Below, piece after piece: positions 37,601-46,545 of a DNA stretch of 64,000 nucleotides. Both the position numbers and the translations under genes were made by a program. This DNA comes from Streptomyces griseus subsp. griseus (lineage in GTDB: Bacteria > Actinomycetota > Actinomycetes > Streptomycetales > Streptomycetaceae): the NCBI RefSeq assembly GCF_003610995.1, contig NZ_CP032543.1, forward strand, positions 3,100,001 through 3,164,000. Reading direction: 5' to 3'. Below the pieces are notes generated by a model. That model worked only from the letters and a program-made list of their open reading frames with translations. It searched no databases and was not told where the DNA came from. Each line of letters starts with the position of its first letter. Position 1 is the first letter of the stretch.

Positions 37601-38296
37601 TTACGCGCCGAAGGCCTTCGACTTCCCCTTCACCGGCTTCGCTCCGGCCAGCAGGTGCGCGGGCACCAGGTCGCGGGCCGGCTCCGAGTAGCCCACCGAG
37701 ACGATCGTGTCGCCCTGGTACGTGAAGCTGGTCAGCGAGGCCAGCGTGCACTGGCGCTTGCGCGGGTCGTGCCAGAGGCGGCGGCGCTCCACGAACGAGC
37801 GGACGATCCAGATCGGCAGCTGGTGGCTGACGCAGACCGCCTCATGCCCGCGCGCCGCGTCCTTGGCCGCGTCCAGCGCGCCCACCATGCGGACGACCTG
37901 TTCGATGTACGGCTCACCCCAGGACGGCCGGAACGGGTTGGTGAGGTGCTTCCAGTTGTCCGGCTTGCGCAGCGCCCCGTCGCCGACGCCGAAGGTCTTG
38001 CCCTCGAAGACGTTTCCGGCCTCGATGAGCCGGGCGTCGGTGGCCAGGTCCAGGCCGTGCGACTTGGCGACGGGCGTCGCCGTCTCCTGGGCGCGCTCCA
38101 GCGGGGAGGCGACGACATGGGTGATGTCGCGCTTCTCCAGGTGGTCGGCGACCCGGTCGGCCATCTGGCGGCCCAGCTCGGAGAGGTGGTAGCCGGGGCG
38201 CCGCCCGTACAGCACTCCGTCCGGGTTGTGCACCTCGCCGTGGCGCATCAGGTGCACCACGGTGATGTCCTTGCGACCGTTGTTCTCGCTGCTCAT
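37601..38296 (-). CDS. Histidine phosphatase family protein
   Basis: A 231-residue phosphoglycerate-mutase-like phosphatase. The phosphohistidine motif is [11 protein letters not shown] near residue 16. [11 protein letters not shown] and the second catalytic His in CVSHQLPIW complete the site. The substrate is unknown. Its ATG overlaps the hemL stop (ATGA), so the two are coupled; this pairing hints at a role linked to tetrapyrrole synthesis, but that is inference. The C-terminus is basic. Confidence 0.93.
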   Translation of the reverse strand: MSSENNGRKDITVVHLMRHGEVHNPDGVLYGRRPGYHLSELGRQMADRVADHLEKRDITHVVASPLERAQETATPVAKSHGLDLATDARLIEAGNVFEGKTFGVGDGALRKPDNWKHLTNPFRPSWGEPYIEQVVRMVGALDAAKDAARGHEAVCVSHQLPIWIVRSFVERRRLWHDPRKRQCTLASLTSFTYQGDTIVSVGYSEPARDLVPAHLLAGAKPVKGKSKAFGA

Positions 38297-39600
38297 GCGG
38301 TGGCCTCCGATGCGGCGCGGGCGGCGGCGGGCAGGGCGGCGGCGATCCGCTCCACGGCCCGCTCGTCGTGGGCGGTGGAGACGAACCAGGACTCGAAGGC
38401 GGAGGGCGGCAGATAGACGCCCTGTTCCAGCATCGAGTGGAAGAAGGCGGTGAAGCGGAAGGCGTCCTGCTTCTTGGCGTCGTCGTAGTCGCGGACGGGC
38501 CGGTCGGTGAAGAAGACCGAGAACATGTTGCTCGCCGAGGAGACGGTGTGCGCGACGCCTTCCTTCGTCAGCGCGTCACCCACCAGGGAGCGCAGTTCGG
38601 CGGAGACCGCGTCGATCTTCGCGTACGCGGCGTCGTCCAGGAGCCGCAGCTGGGCGAGGCCGGCGGCGGTGGCGACCGGGTTCCCGGAGAGGGTGCCCGC
38701 CTGGTAGACCGGGCCGGCCGGGGCGAGGTGCGCCATCACGTCGGCGCGGCCCCCGAAGGCCGCGGCGGGGAAGCCGCCGCCCATGACCTTGCCGAAGGTC
38801 ATCAGGTCGGGGCGGACGCCGTCGACGCCGTACCAGCCGGCCTTCGACGTACGGAAGCCCGTCATGACCTCGTCGGAGATGTACAGGGCGCCGTCGGCCG
38901 CACAGAGCTCCTTGAGCCCGGCGTTGAACCCGTCGGCGGGCGGGACGACGCCCATGTTTCCGGGCGAGGCCTCGGTGATCACGCAGGCGATCTCGCCGGG
39001 GTGCGCGGCGAAGGCGGCCCGCACCGCGTCCAGGTCGTTGTACGGCAGCACGACGGTGTCCCCGGCCGTGGCGCCCGTGACGCCCGGGGTGTCGGGGAGG
39101 CCGAAGGTGGCGAGCCCGGACCCGGCGGCGGCGAGCAGGGCGTCCACGTGGCCGTGGTAACAGCCGGCGAACTTCACGACCTTGGCCCGGCCGGTGAAGC
39201 CGCGGGCCAGCCGGATCGCCGACATCGTCGCCTCGGTGCCGGAGGAGACCAGCCGGACCTGCTCCACCGGTGCGATCCGCGCCACGATCTCCTCGGCCAG
39301 CGCGACCTCGCCCTCCCCCGGCGTACCGAAGGAGGTGCCCCGGGAGACCGCTTCCTGGACGGCGGCGATGACCTCGGGGTGGGAGTGGCCGAGAATCATC
39401 GGCCCCCATGAGCAGACGAGGTCGACGTACTCACGGCCGTCGGCGTCGGTGAGGTACGGACCGGTGCCGGACACCATGAACCGGGGCGTACCGCCCACGG
39501 CCCGGAAGGCACGCACGGGTGAGTTCACGCCGCCGGGCGTCACGACGGACGCCCGGTCGAACAGCGACTGCGAAACTGGGGCTTCGTATGAATACGCCAC
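38293..39600 (-). CDS. hemL: Glutamate-1-semialdehyde 2,1-aminomutase
   Basis: A 435-residue PLP enzyme that turns glutamate-1-semialdehyde into 5-aminolevulinate, the entry to heme and cobamide synthesis in the C5 pathway. Signatures: [12 protein letters not shown] near the N-terminus, [18 protein letters not shown], the PLP-binding SDEVMTGFR, and the Schiff-base Lys in [11 protein letters not shown]. The GTG at 39600 follows AGGA with good spacing. A 15-nt part of its sixth to tenth codons recurs about 150 bp upstream. No lesion seen. Confidence 0.97.
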   Translation of the reverse strand: MAYSYEAPVSQSLFDRASVVTPGGVNSPVRAFRAVGGTPRFMVSGTGPYLTDADGREYVDLVCSWGPMILGHSHPEVIAAVQEAVSRGTSFGTPGEGEVALAEEIVARIAPVEQVRLVSSGTEATMSAIRLARGFTGRAKVVKFAGCYHGHVDALLAAAGSGLATFGLPDTPGVTGATAGDTVVLPYNDLDAVRAAFAAHPGEIACVITEASPGNMGVVPPADGFNAGLKELCAADGALYISDEVMTGFRTSKAGWYGVDGVRPDLMTFGKVMGGGFPAAAFGGRADVMAHLAPAGPVYQAGTLSGNPVATAAGLAQLRLLDDAAYAKIDAVSAELRSLVGDALTKEGVAHTVSSASNMFSVFFTDRPVRDYDDAKKQDAFRFTAFFHSMLEQGVYLPPSAFESWFVSTAHDERAVERIAAALPAAARAASEATA

Positions 39601-39739
39601 TTTGGTCCTGATCTGCGATTCGGGTGTCGGGAGGCCGGGCCGGAGAATCCAAGGTAATCCCGGCCACCGGTGAGCAGGGAGCGCGCTCCCCTCGTATCAC
39701 GGAAGAGCGTCGGCGCCCTCACGTCTGCGAAACTGGGGC
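39569..39739. repeat. 15-nt direct repeat across the hemL start
   Basis: CTGCGAAACTGGGGC occurs near 39568-39582, inside the hemL coding region, and again near 39725-39739 in the upstream region. The 157-nt distance and exact identity are notable, but the function is unknown. Confidence 0.6.
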
Positions 39740-40043
39740 GACATAGGGAAAGCTCACACATGCCATGGTGTCAGAGGCACGGACGGTCTTGCGGACAGGT
39801 GTTTCACCGCACGCCCGTGGGGGAGGTCACTGACACGATGATCGGGTTGCGCGGCGGGGGCTGTGTCTCCTAAGAAGTAGTCGGGTGGATGAGATATGCA
39901 TCGCGGTGGCGGAGTGGGCGAAGGGACCGACGACCTGGGGCCCGAGCCTGCCCGGCGAGGGCGGCACCGGCGAAGGGCCGAGCGCGCACAGGGCAGGGGC
40001 GCGGAGAGCACACCGCCCCCCCGGGAGCAGGAGCAGTGGCGCA
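39601..40043. other. Intergenic region between hemL and the 40044 gene
   Basis: About 440 bp. It holds the second copy of the 15-nt repeat, a 14-bp perfect palindrome (GGGAGCGCGCTCCC, 39677-39690) that could be an operator for hemL, and a weak plus-strand promoter candidate (TTGCGC at 39847, 18-nt spacer, TAAGAA at 39871). Reading frames that cross it are low-complexity and I do not count them as genes. Confidence 0.5.
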
Positions 40044-40481
40044 ATGGGGGTGACCTACAAGTATTTCGGCGCCCCGGACGGAGCGACTGCGGCACGCGTG
40101 CCCATTTCGATGCGCCCGGAGGAGCTGGGCGGTGACGAGCTGGGCATGGGCGGCATGTTCACCAAGATCAAGCCGGAGACGGTGGCCGCCATGGTGCTGA
40201 CCGGCATCCAGGGCATACCCCTGCACAAGGTCCCCCCGCTGGAGCTGGTCGTCCTCCACCCCGACTACGCGGTGGTCAAGCTCCCCATGACCGTCGTCGA
40301 CCCGCTGCGCGGCGTCGGCGAGGAATCCGTCGGCGCGGCGGCCTTCATCTGGTCCACGGTCCCCGACCGCGGCGGCCCGCGCGACGCCTTCAACGTCTAC
40401 CAACTGCTCCACGAGTGGCAGGACTTCTCCCACCGCCTGCACGACGCGGGACATCAGGCGTACTGCCTGGTCTGGCCCTGA
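40044..40481 (+). CDS. Conserved hypothetical protein
   Basis: A 145-residue soluble protein starting MGVTYKYFGAPDGATAARVP and ending HQAYCLVWP. AGGAG lies about 10 nt before the ATG at 40044; a longer frame back to 39885 has non-coding character. No membrane segment or known catalytic motif is visible. The sequence is well-formed, with mixed strands and helices (LELVVLHPDYAVVKLPMT). I do not recognise the family. Four tandem repeats follow its stop. Confidence 0.75.
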   Translation: MGVTYKYFGAPDGATAARVPISMRPEELGGDELGMGGMFTKIKPETVAAMVLTGIQGIPLHKVPPLELVVLHPDYAVVKLPMTVVDPLRGVGEESVGAAAFIWSTVPDRGGPRDAFNVYQLLHEWQDFSHRLHDAGHQAYCLVWP

Positions 40482-40483
40482 CG

Positions 40484-40569
40484 GCCGCCCGGACCGGCCT
40501 CGACGCCGCCCGGTCCGGCCCTGACCGGCCGTCTGGTCCGGCCCTGACGCCGCCCCGTCCGGCCTCGAC
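40484..40569. repeat. Four imperfect tandem repeats (21-23 nt)
   Basis: Units at 40484-40504, 40505-40525, 40526-40548 and 40549-40569 share the frame GCCGCCCGGnCCGGCCnnGAC. They begin 3 nt past the stop of the 40044 gene and are not in a good coding frame. Confidence 0.75.
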
Positions 40570-40623
40570 GGCTCGGAGCAGGGGGAACGCCCCGTCCCAC
40601 GTGCACCTATTCGGTTGAATCGC

Positions 40624-40655
40624 GCCAATGATTGGCTGAAGTCCGATCTTCAGCC
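40624..40655. promoter_or_regulatory. Two overlapping palindromes upstream of the 40708 gene
   Basis: GCCAATGATTGGC (40624-40636, 6-bp arms) overlaps a hairpin with 8-bp arms GGCTGAAG and CTTCAGCC (40634-40655). A TTGAAT just upstream could be a -35 element, placing the first palindrome in the spacer, as for an operator. The segment is AT-rich against its surroundings. Confidence 0.45.
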
Positions 40656-40707
40656 CACCGGCCCGATCCGCCGATGCAGAGGACGACGATCCTCCAGGAG
40701 GCCCGCC

Positions 40708-41028
40708 GTGGTCGATGTGCTGCTGGCTCTCTCCATCCCCGTAGTCGTCTCCGCCAGTGGCGTCTACGCGGCCTGCGACTGCTGGTGGCGCCGCAGACAC
40801 CCGGCGCCACCGTCCCCGTACACCCACCGCGCGGCCCGCCTCGCCGAGCGGGACATGCTGCTGCGGGCCGAGGAGATCGTCGACGACGCGTACGCCGCGC
40901 TCGGCCCGCTCTATGACCGCCCGGTGGCCGCCGAGGCCCCGGCCGACCCGTCCGCCGGCCTCAAGCCCCGGCCGGACGCCACCCCGGATCGCGCCCCGTC
41001 ACCGCCAGCACCCGCTCAAAAGCCGTAG
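40708..41028 (+). CDS. Small single-span membrane protein
   Basis: A 106-residue protein with one N-terminal hydrophobic helix (VVDVLLALSIPVVVSASGVY), a CDCWWRRRH boundary and a polar, Pro/Ala-rich tail. AGGAGG with 6-nt spacing precedes the GTG at 40708, an ideal ribosome site. Its last 68 nt overlap the 3' end of the opposite-strand gene at 40961. Function unknown. Confidence 0.7.
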   Translation: MVDVLLALSIPVVVSASGVYAACDCWWRRRHPAPPSPYTHRAARLAERDMLLRAEEIVDDAYAALGPLYDRPVAAEAPADPSAGLKPRPDATPDRAPSPPAPAQKP

Positions 41029-41536
41029 CCCCCTCCCCCACCGGGAACGGCTCACCGAACACCTTCATCTCCCGGGCCTGCGGCGCCAGGGCCGCCAGCC
41101 CCGGCCCCACCTCCTCGACCACATCCGGGTCCGGGACGAACTCCGCGCCCGTCGCCCGCGCCAGGTCCCACGCGTGCACGGTCAGATCGCCCAGCACCAT
41201 CAGCCCCACCGTCCGGGCCGGCAGCCCCATCTGCCCGGTCGTGCCCTCCTCGGCCCCCGGCGCGTCCCACGCCGCCACCAACCGGGCGGTCTCCACCCCG
41301 AACCCGGTCCGCCAACCACCCGTCACGAACTCCGGCTCCTGGCTGAAATCCACCTCCTCACGGGCCGCGAGGGCCTGGAAGTTCACGACCACCTGGAACA
41401 GGTGGTTCACCAGCGCCCGTACGTCGTACTCCGCGCACGGCGTACGCAGGCCCAGCTGCCCGTCGTCGATCCCCCGCACGACGGGCAGGGCCCGGCCCGC
41501 GGCGGCTTCCAGCAGTTCACTGATCTTCTGTGTCAT
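40961..41536 (-). CDS. TIGR03086-type DinB/maleylpyruvate isomerase-like metal-binding protein
   Basis: A 191-residue protein of the actinobacterial TIGR03086 family in the DinB/mycothiol-dependent isomerase superfamily. Motifs: LVNHLFQVVVNF (first His of the metal site), LGDLTVHAWDLARATG (second and third sites) and a Pro-rich end. Mycothiol or metal use is known for relatives; the reaction here is not. ATG at 41536. The 3' end overlaps the small membrane-protein gene on the plus strand. It is divergent from the AraC-type gene. Confidence 0.88.
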   Translation of the reverse strand: MTQKISELLEAAAGRALPVVRGIDDGQLGLRTPCAEYDVRALVNHLFQVVVNFQALAAREEVDFSQEPEFVTGGWRTGFGVETARLVAAWDAPGAEEGTTGQMGLPARTVGLMVLGDLTVHAWDLARATGAEFVPDPDVVEEVGPGLAALAPQAREMKVFGEPFPVGEGATAFERVLAVTGRDPGWRPAGA

Positions 41537-41615
41537 GCATCCCACGCTCCCCCGCCCGGCCGCCCACGTCTTGAAGAAACGCGACAGGCCCCCGCGCGCT
41601 CCTTAGGATCGGGGT

Positions 41616-42443
41616 ATGGCCGCCGGACCTCGCCGCGACACCCGGGGCATCGTGGACGCCCCGGACCTGTTCACCCGCGTCCACTTCCGCCGCCGCGAGC
41701 CCGCCCCGGCGCTCCGCCCGTACCTGGAGCACTACTGGCTCATCGACTGGGAGCTCGACCAGCCGTACGCCGCCCATGTCGTCCCGCACCCGTCGGTCAA
41801 CCTCGTCCTCCAGCGGTACGAGGCCGGGGCCAGCGCCCGCGAGCGGGCCGGGTACGCCGAGGTGGCGGGCATCGGCCTCGGGCTCTTCACCCAGAAGCTC
41901 ACCGGGCGCGGCAGGGTCTGCGGGGTGCAGTTCCGGCCCGGCGGTTTCCGGCCGTTCGCGCCGGACCACGCCCTGAGCGACCTGACCGGGCGCCGGATCG
42001 ACGCCGCCGAGGTGCTGCGTACGCCCCCGCCCGTCGGCGCGGTCCTGGACCCGGCCGACGAGGACGCCCGGGTCGCCGCCCTGGACGCCGGCCTGCTCGC
42101 GCTGGAGCCCCGGACCGACCCGCAGGCCACGCTGGCGATGGAGCTGGTCGACCGGGTGCGCACGGACCGCTCGGTGCGCCGGACCGGACAGCTCGCCCGG
42201 GACGCGGGCCTGACCCCGCGCTCCCTGCAACGCCTCTTCCACACGTACGTCGGGGTGGGCCCCAAGTGGGTCATCCTCCGCTACCGCATCCACGAGGCGC
42301 TGGAGCGCGCGGAGTCCGATCCGGCGGTGGACTGGGCGCGGCTGGCGGCCGACCTCGGCTACAGCGACCAGGCCCACCTCGTTCGGGACTTCACCGCGAC
42401 GGTGGGCGTGCCGCCGACGGCGTTCGCCGCGCCACAGCCGTAG
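41616..42443 (+). CDS. AraC family transcriptional regulator
   Basis: A 275-residue regulator. An N-terminal sensing domain (about 20-150, LRPYLEHYWLIDWEL, GVQFRPGGFRPF) precedes a C-terminal AraC-type DNA-binding domain with QLARDAGLTPRSLQRLFHTYVGVGPKW and the second helix-turn-helix LAADLGYSDQAHLVRDF. It starts 80 bp from the divergent TIGR03086-type gene, so that gene is a likely target. The effector is unknown. Confidence 0.92.
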   Translation: MAAGPRRDTRGIVDAPDLFTRVHFRRREPAPALRPYLEHYWLIDWELDQPYAAHVVPHPSVNLVLQRYEAGASARERAGYAEVAGIGLGLFTQKLTGRGRVCGVQFRPGGFRPFAPDHALSDLTGRRIDAAEVLRTPPPVGAVLDPADEDARVAALDAGLLALEPRTDPQATLAMELVDRVRTDRSVRRTGQLARDAGLTPRSLQRLFHTYVGVGPKWVILRYRIHEALERAESDPAVDWARLAADLGYSDQAHLVRDFTATVGVPPTAFAAPQP

Positions 42444-42515
42444 GAGCCCCGACACCGCCCAAGCCCCCTCCCAACTCCCTGGCTGCCCGCCCCGCCCCGG
42501 TGGCATCCTGACCGG

Positions 42516-43250
42516 GTGAACGGACCCGAGATCACCCTCGAAGTAGCCCCTGAGCTGCGGCTCTTCGTCCCGCACGACCGCCGTCAGGGCCCCACGGCGC
42601 TGACCACCGACGGCGCCTCCACCCTCGGCCATGTCATCGAGTCCCTCGGCGTCCCGCTCACCGAGGCCGGGGCGCTCCTGGCCGACGGCGCCCCGGTGGC
42701 CCGCTCCCACATCCCGGGGCCGGACGAACACATCGAGGTACGGGCGGTCGACCGCCCCCAGCAGGTCCCCGGCGCACCCCTGCGCTTCCTCCTCGACGTC
42801 CATCTCGGCACGCTGGCGAGGCGGTTGCGGCTGCTGGGCGTGGACGCGGCGTACGAGAGCGAGGACATCGGCGACCCCGCGCTCGCCGCCCTCTCCGCGC
42901 GGGAGCGTCGCGTCCTGCTCTCCCGGGACCGCGGGCTGCTGCGCCGCCGGGAGATCTGGGCGGGGGCGTACGTCTACAGCGACCGCCCCCAGGAACAACT
43001 CCGCGATGTCCTCGGCCGCTTCACCCCGTCTCTCGCCCCGTGGACCCGCTGCACCGCCTGCAACGGAACGCTGGCGGAGGCCGACAAGGACACGGTGAGC
43101 GACCAGCTGGAGCACGGCACGCAACAGGCGTACGACGTGTTCGCCCAGTGCACGGGGTGCGCCCGGGTGTACTGGCGGGGCGCGCACCACGGCCACCTGG
43201 AGACGATCGTGGCCGACGCGGTACGGGAGTTCGGCGGCACGGCGGCGTAG
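42516..43250 (+). CDS. Mut7-C RNase domain protein with ubiquitin-like N-terminus
   Basis: A 244-residue protein. The N-terminal 80 residues have a ubiquitin/ThiS-like pattern (LTTDGASTLGHVIESLGVPL) and end HIEVRAVDRP. The Mut7-C domain (about 90-235) starts RFLLDVHLGTLARRLRLLG and has LLSRDRGLL, a PIN-like acidic site, then a zinc ribbon with Cys pairs CTAC and CTGC. Relatives are proposed RNases; no activity has been shown that I can name. GTG at 42516. Confidence 0.88.
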   Translation: MNGPEITLEVAPELRLFVPHDRRQGPTALTTDGASTLGHVIESLGVPLTEAGALLADGAPVARSHIPGPDEHIEVRAVDRPQQVPGAPLRFLLDVHLGTLARRLRLLGVDAAYESEDIGDPALAALSARERRVLLSRDRGLLRRREIWAGAYVYSDRPQEQLRDVLGRFTPSLAPWTRCTACNGTLAEADKDTVSDQLEHGTQQAYDVFAQCTGCARVYWRGAHHGHLETIVADAVREFGGTAA

Positions 43251-43271
43251 CCGAAGGCTCACCGGGCTCGG

Positions 43272-43856
43272 TCAGAAGGCGTACGCGTCCCCCGTGGCGG
43301 GCGCGAGCACCTCGTGCACGTCGTTCTTGCGGTCCGCGTCCCGCGCCCCGCCGTTCCAGACGGTGTCCAGCCGTACGACCACCTCGTCGGGGCCGCCCGC
43401 GAGCGTCAGGTCGAGTGCGGTCTGCCGGGCCCCGCCGGCGGACCGCAGCCCGCCCGTCTCGCAGAGCACGGTGGTCTCCCCGCCCCGGAGGCAGCCGTAC
43501 GGCAGCTCCTGGCTCGCGGCCAGCGGTGCGGAGAAGCGCAGCCGGACGGTCGAGGCGGTCACATCGGAGGGCCCCAGGTTCTCGCTGCGGATCCGGATCG
43601 CGACGCGGTCGCCCCAGAGGGAGACAGACCCGTGGTGGGAGAGGTCGGCCCGGGGCGCGGGGGCGGAGGCGGCCCCGGGAGCGGGCACCACGTCGGCAGA
43701 CGCCCCGTCGGCGCGCACCGCAGCGGCGGGCGCCCCGGCTGTCGGCGCCTCAGGGGAGGCGTCGGCCGAGGTGGCCGCCCCCAGTACGGTCATCGCCGCC
43801 GCCGTCGCCGCGGCGACGGACAGCGGCATCAGCAGTCCTCTACGCGTCAGTCCCAT
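43272..43856 (-). CDS. Secreted hypothetical protein
   Basis: A 194-residue exported protein. The N-terminus is a signal peptide (LTRRGLLMPLSVAAATAAAM), possibly twin-arginine, with an AxA-like cleavage region near ATSADA. An Ala/Pro-rich linker follows, then a domain of about 115 residues with beta-strand pattern (VAIRIRSENLGPSD, STVRLRFSAPL) and two Cys that could form a disulfide. Family unknown. The ATG at 43856 was chosen as the first to give a clean signal peptide. Convergent with the Mut7-C gene. Confidence 0.75.
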   Translation of the reverse strand: MGLTRRGLLMPLSVAAATAAAMTVLGAATSADASPEAPTAGAPAAAVRADGASADVVPAPGAASAPAPRADLSHHGSVSLWGDRVAIRIRSENLGPSDVTASTVRLRFSAPLAASQELPYGCLRGGETTVLCETGGLRSAGGARQTALDLTLAGGPDEVVVRLDTVWNGGARDADRKNDVHEVLAPATGDAYAF

Positions 43857-44041
43857 GCCCGAAAGATACGGATACCAACCGATAATCTTATGTAACGATG
43901 AGTGCGACGCGCTCTGCCCCACCCGCACAGCCCACGCGGATCATGTGGTTCACGCATCGCGAACCTTGGACACCCCGGACCGACCGGGCAACGGCTGCCT
44001 ATCCTTTCCCCGTTACCGATCAGCTGCCCGAGGAGCTCGCC

Positions 44042-44800
44042 ATGACCGCCACCCCCATCGCCGTCGTCACCGGCGCGAGCAGCGGCATCGGCGCCGCGAC
44101 CGCCCGCACCCTGGCCGCCGCCGGATTCCGGGTCGTGCTCACCGCGCGCCGCAAGGACCGGATCGAGGCGCTCGCCGCCGAGATCACCGGGGCCGGCCAC
44201 GAAGCGACGGCCTACGCCCTGGACGTGACCGACCGCGCGGCCGTCGACGAGTTCGCCACCGCGTTCCGCTCCCTGGCCCTGCTGGTCAACAACGCGGGCG
44301 GCGCACTGGGCGCCGACCCGGTGGCCACCGGCGACCCCGCCGACTGGCGCCAGATGTACGAGACGAACGTCATCGGCACCCTCAACGTCACCCAGGCCCT
44401 GCTCCCCGCCCTCACCGCCAGCGGCGACGGCACGATCGTGATCCTCTCCTCCACCGCCGCGCTCTCCTCCTACGAGGGCGGCGGCGGCTACGTGGCCGCC
44501 AAACACGGCGAACACGTCCTCGCCGAGACCCTGCGCCTGGAGATCGTCGGCACCCCGGTCCGCGTCATCGAGGTAGCCCCCGGCATGGTCAGGACCGACG
44601 AGTTCGCCACCACCCGCTTCCGCGGCGACACCGAGAAGGCCGCCAAGGTCTACGCGGGCGTGGACGCCCCCCTCACCGCCGAGGACGTGGCCGACACGAT
44701 CGGCTGGGCCGTCACCCGCCCCAGCCACGTCAACATCGACCTCCTGGTGGTCCGCCCCCGGGCCCAGGCCTCCAACACGAAGGTCCACCGCGTGCTCTGA
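44042..44800 (+). CDS. SDR family NAD(P)-dependent oxidoreductase
   Basis: A 252-residue short-chain dehydrogenase. The cofactor motif is TGASSGIG and NNAGG marks the central strand. The catalytic triad is Ser in ILSSTAA with Tyr and Lys in YVAAK. ARRKDR after the second strand suggests NADP preference. It resembles the YdfG/serine 3-dehydrogenase-like branch, with APGMVRTDEF. GAGGAG with 6-nt spacing precedes the ATG at 44042. It is monocistronic. Confidence 0.93.
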   Translation: MTATPIAVVTGASSGIGAATARTLAAAGFRVVLTARRKDRIEALAAEITGAGHEATAYALDVTDRAAVDEFATAFRSLALLVNNAGGALGADPVATGDPADWRQMYETNVIGTLNVTQALLPALTASGDGTIVILSSTAALSSYEGGGGYVAAKHGEHVLAETLRLEIVGTPVRVIEVAPGMVRTDEFATTRFRGDTEKAAKVYAGVDAPLTAEDVADTIGWAVTRPSHVNIDLLVVRPRAQASNTKVHRVL

Positions 44801-45136
44801 GAACCCTGCCTCCCGTCGACCACTCGTACGGGTGATCAGCGCCGATCACCTGCCCGGTAGCCGCATGCGCCGCCCAGCTCACCCCGCCCGGGTGGAGTCC
44901 TCCCGCCGCGACCATATGCGCGGAGCCATCGACGCGGACGGCTCCATCGGCTGCACGGGACAAGGGCCGCCCTCGTGGGGAGGACCGCGTCCCGCCGGCT
45001 CTGGACGACGACACCGCGTCAGCCGGCGAACCGGGCCACAGCAGGGCCTGCTGTTCGGTACGCCTCTGGCGGCTGAAGACCGGACAGGTTCCGCGCCCCG
45101 AGGACGTTCCACCCGGCACGCAGACGCCCCGAGCAC
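44801..45136. other. Intergenic region between the SDR gene and rtcB
   Basis: About 335 bp between convergent genes. The only structure I see is a short hairpin (GGTGATC and GATCACC, 44831-44850), a possible weak terminator of the SDR gene. No convincing reading frame. Confidence 0.5.
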
Positions 45137-45178
45137 AGGTGAGGGGCGCGCCGCCCCCGGCGACGGCGCCCCTCACCT
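45137..45178 (-). terminator. Terminator of rtcB
   Basis: A 13-bp perfect stem (45137-45149 and 45166-45178) that begins at the rtcB stop codon, with an inner GCCG/CGGC hairpin. Confidence 0.75.
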
Positions 45179-46371
45179 CAGCCCTTGACGCAGATGACCT
45201 GCTTGAGCTTGGCGACGACCTCGACCAGGTCACGCTGCTGCTCCATGACCTGCTCGATCGGCTTGTAGGCGGCCGGGATCTCGTCCAGGACGCCGGAGTC
45301 CTTGCGGCACTCCACACCGCGCGTCTGCTCCTCCAGGTCGCGCACCGTGAAGCGCCGCTTGGCCGCGTTCCGGCTCATCCGGCGACCGGCTCCGTGGGAG
45401 GCCGAGTTGAACGCCTTCTCGTTGCCGAGACCCTTCACGATGTACGAGCTGGTGCCCATCGAGCCGGGGATGATCCCGTACTCGCCGGAGCCCGCCCGGA
45501 TCGCTCCCTTGCGGGTGACCAGCAGGTCCGCCCCGTCGTACCGCTCCTCCGCCACGTAGTTGTGGTGACAGGAGATCTCCTGCTCGAAGACCGGCTTCGC
45601 CTTCTTGAACTCCTTGCGGATCACGTCCTGGAAGAGCCCCATCATGATCGCGCGGTTGTACTTGGCGTACTCCTGCGCCCAGTACAGATCGTTCCGGTAG
45701 GCGGCCATCTGCGGGGTGTCCGAGATGAAGACCGCCAAGTCCCGGTCGACAAGGCCCTGGTTGTGCGGCAGCTTCTGCGCGATCCCGATGTGGTGCTCGG
45801 CCAGCTCCTTGCCGATGTTCCGGGAGCCGGAGTGCAGCATCAGCCACACGCTCCCATCACTGTCCAGGCAGAACTCGATCATGTGGTTGCCCGATCCGAG
45901 CGTTCCCATCTGCTTCGTGGCCCGTTCCTGACGGAACTTGACCGCTTCCGCGATCCCGTCGAACCGCCCCCAGAAGTCGTCCCACCCGGCCGTCGGGAAC
46001 CCGTGCAGCCGCCCCGGGTCCACGGCTCCGTCGTGCATCCCGCGACCCACCGGAATGGCCTGTTCGATCTTGGAGCGGAGCCGTGACAGGTCGCCGGGAA
46101 GATCGTTCGCCGTCAGGGACGTCCTGACCGCGGACATCCCGCAGCCGATGTCGACCCCCACCGCGGCCGGGCAGACCGCACCCCGCATCGCGATCACCGA
46201 ACCGACCGTGGCCCCCTTGCCGAAGTGGACGTCCGGCATGACGGCCAGACCCTTGATCCACGGCAGCGTGGACACGTTCCGCAGCTGCTGCATCGCCACG
46301 TCCTCGACCGACGCGGGATCCGTCCACATGCGGATGGGGACCTTCGCCCCCGGCACCTCTACGTACGACAT
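45178..46371 (-). CDS. rtcB: RtcB family RNA-splicing ligase
   Basis: A 397-residue RNA ligase that joins 2',3'-cyclic phosphate or 3'-phosphate ends to 5'-OH ends using GTP and Mn. The metal-binding set is present: GVDIGCGM, LGSGNHMIEF, LHSGSRNIG, CHHNYVAEE and the GTP-linked His in ASHGAGR. The ATG at 46371 is preceded by GAGGAG at short spacing and, before it, by a duplicated 11-nt element. No archease gene is seen beside it. In bacteria it serves RNA repair; the target here is unknown. Confidence 0.95.
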   Translation of the reverse strand: MSYVEVPGAKVPIRMWTDPASVEDVAMQQLRNVSTLPWIKGLAVMPDVHFGKGATVGSVIAMRGAVCPAAVGVDIGCGMSAVRTSLTANDLPGDLSRLRSKIEQAIPVGRGMHDGAVDPGRLHGFPTAGWDDFWGRFDGIAEAVKFRQERATKQMGTLGSGNHMIEFCLDSDGSVWLMLHSGSRNIGKELAEHHIGIAQKLPHNQGLVDRDLAVFISDTPQMAAYRNDLYWAQEYAKYNRAIMMGLFQDVIRKEFKKAKPVFEQEISCHHNYVAEERYDGADLLVTRKGAIRAGSGEYGIIPGSMGTSSYIVKGLGNEKAFNSASHGAGRRMSRNAAKRRFTVRDLEEQTRGVECRKDSGVLDEIPAAYKPIEQVMEQQRDLVEVVAKLKQVICVKG

Positions 46372-46379
46372 AACTCCTC

Positions 46380-46401
46380 GATTCCCCCGAGATTCCCCCG
46401 A
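46380..46401. repeat. Tandem 11-nt duplication in the rtcB leader
   Basis: GATTCCCCCGA occurs twice in a row, at 46380-46390 and 46391-46401, 9 nt upstream of the rtcB ATG and directly before its ribosome site. Confidence 0.75.
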
Positions 46402-46545
46402 AAAGACTGAAAGCGCAAAACCGGGCCCAAGGTCGGCGAACGAGTCGGCCGACCGGCAATCACAGCGGCGCGTGCGATACACATTGTGTCCATCGGCCGC
46501 CTCCGAGCGGCAACATGTTTTCCGTACCGAAGGGAGCCTGGGACG

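Noticed and set aside
39885..40481. Long form of the 40044 hypothetical protein starting at 39885
   Set aside because: The extra 53 residues are low-complexity and lack a ribosome site; the ATG at 40044 is better placed.
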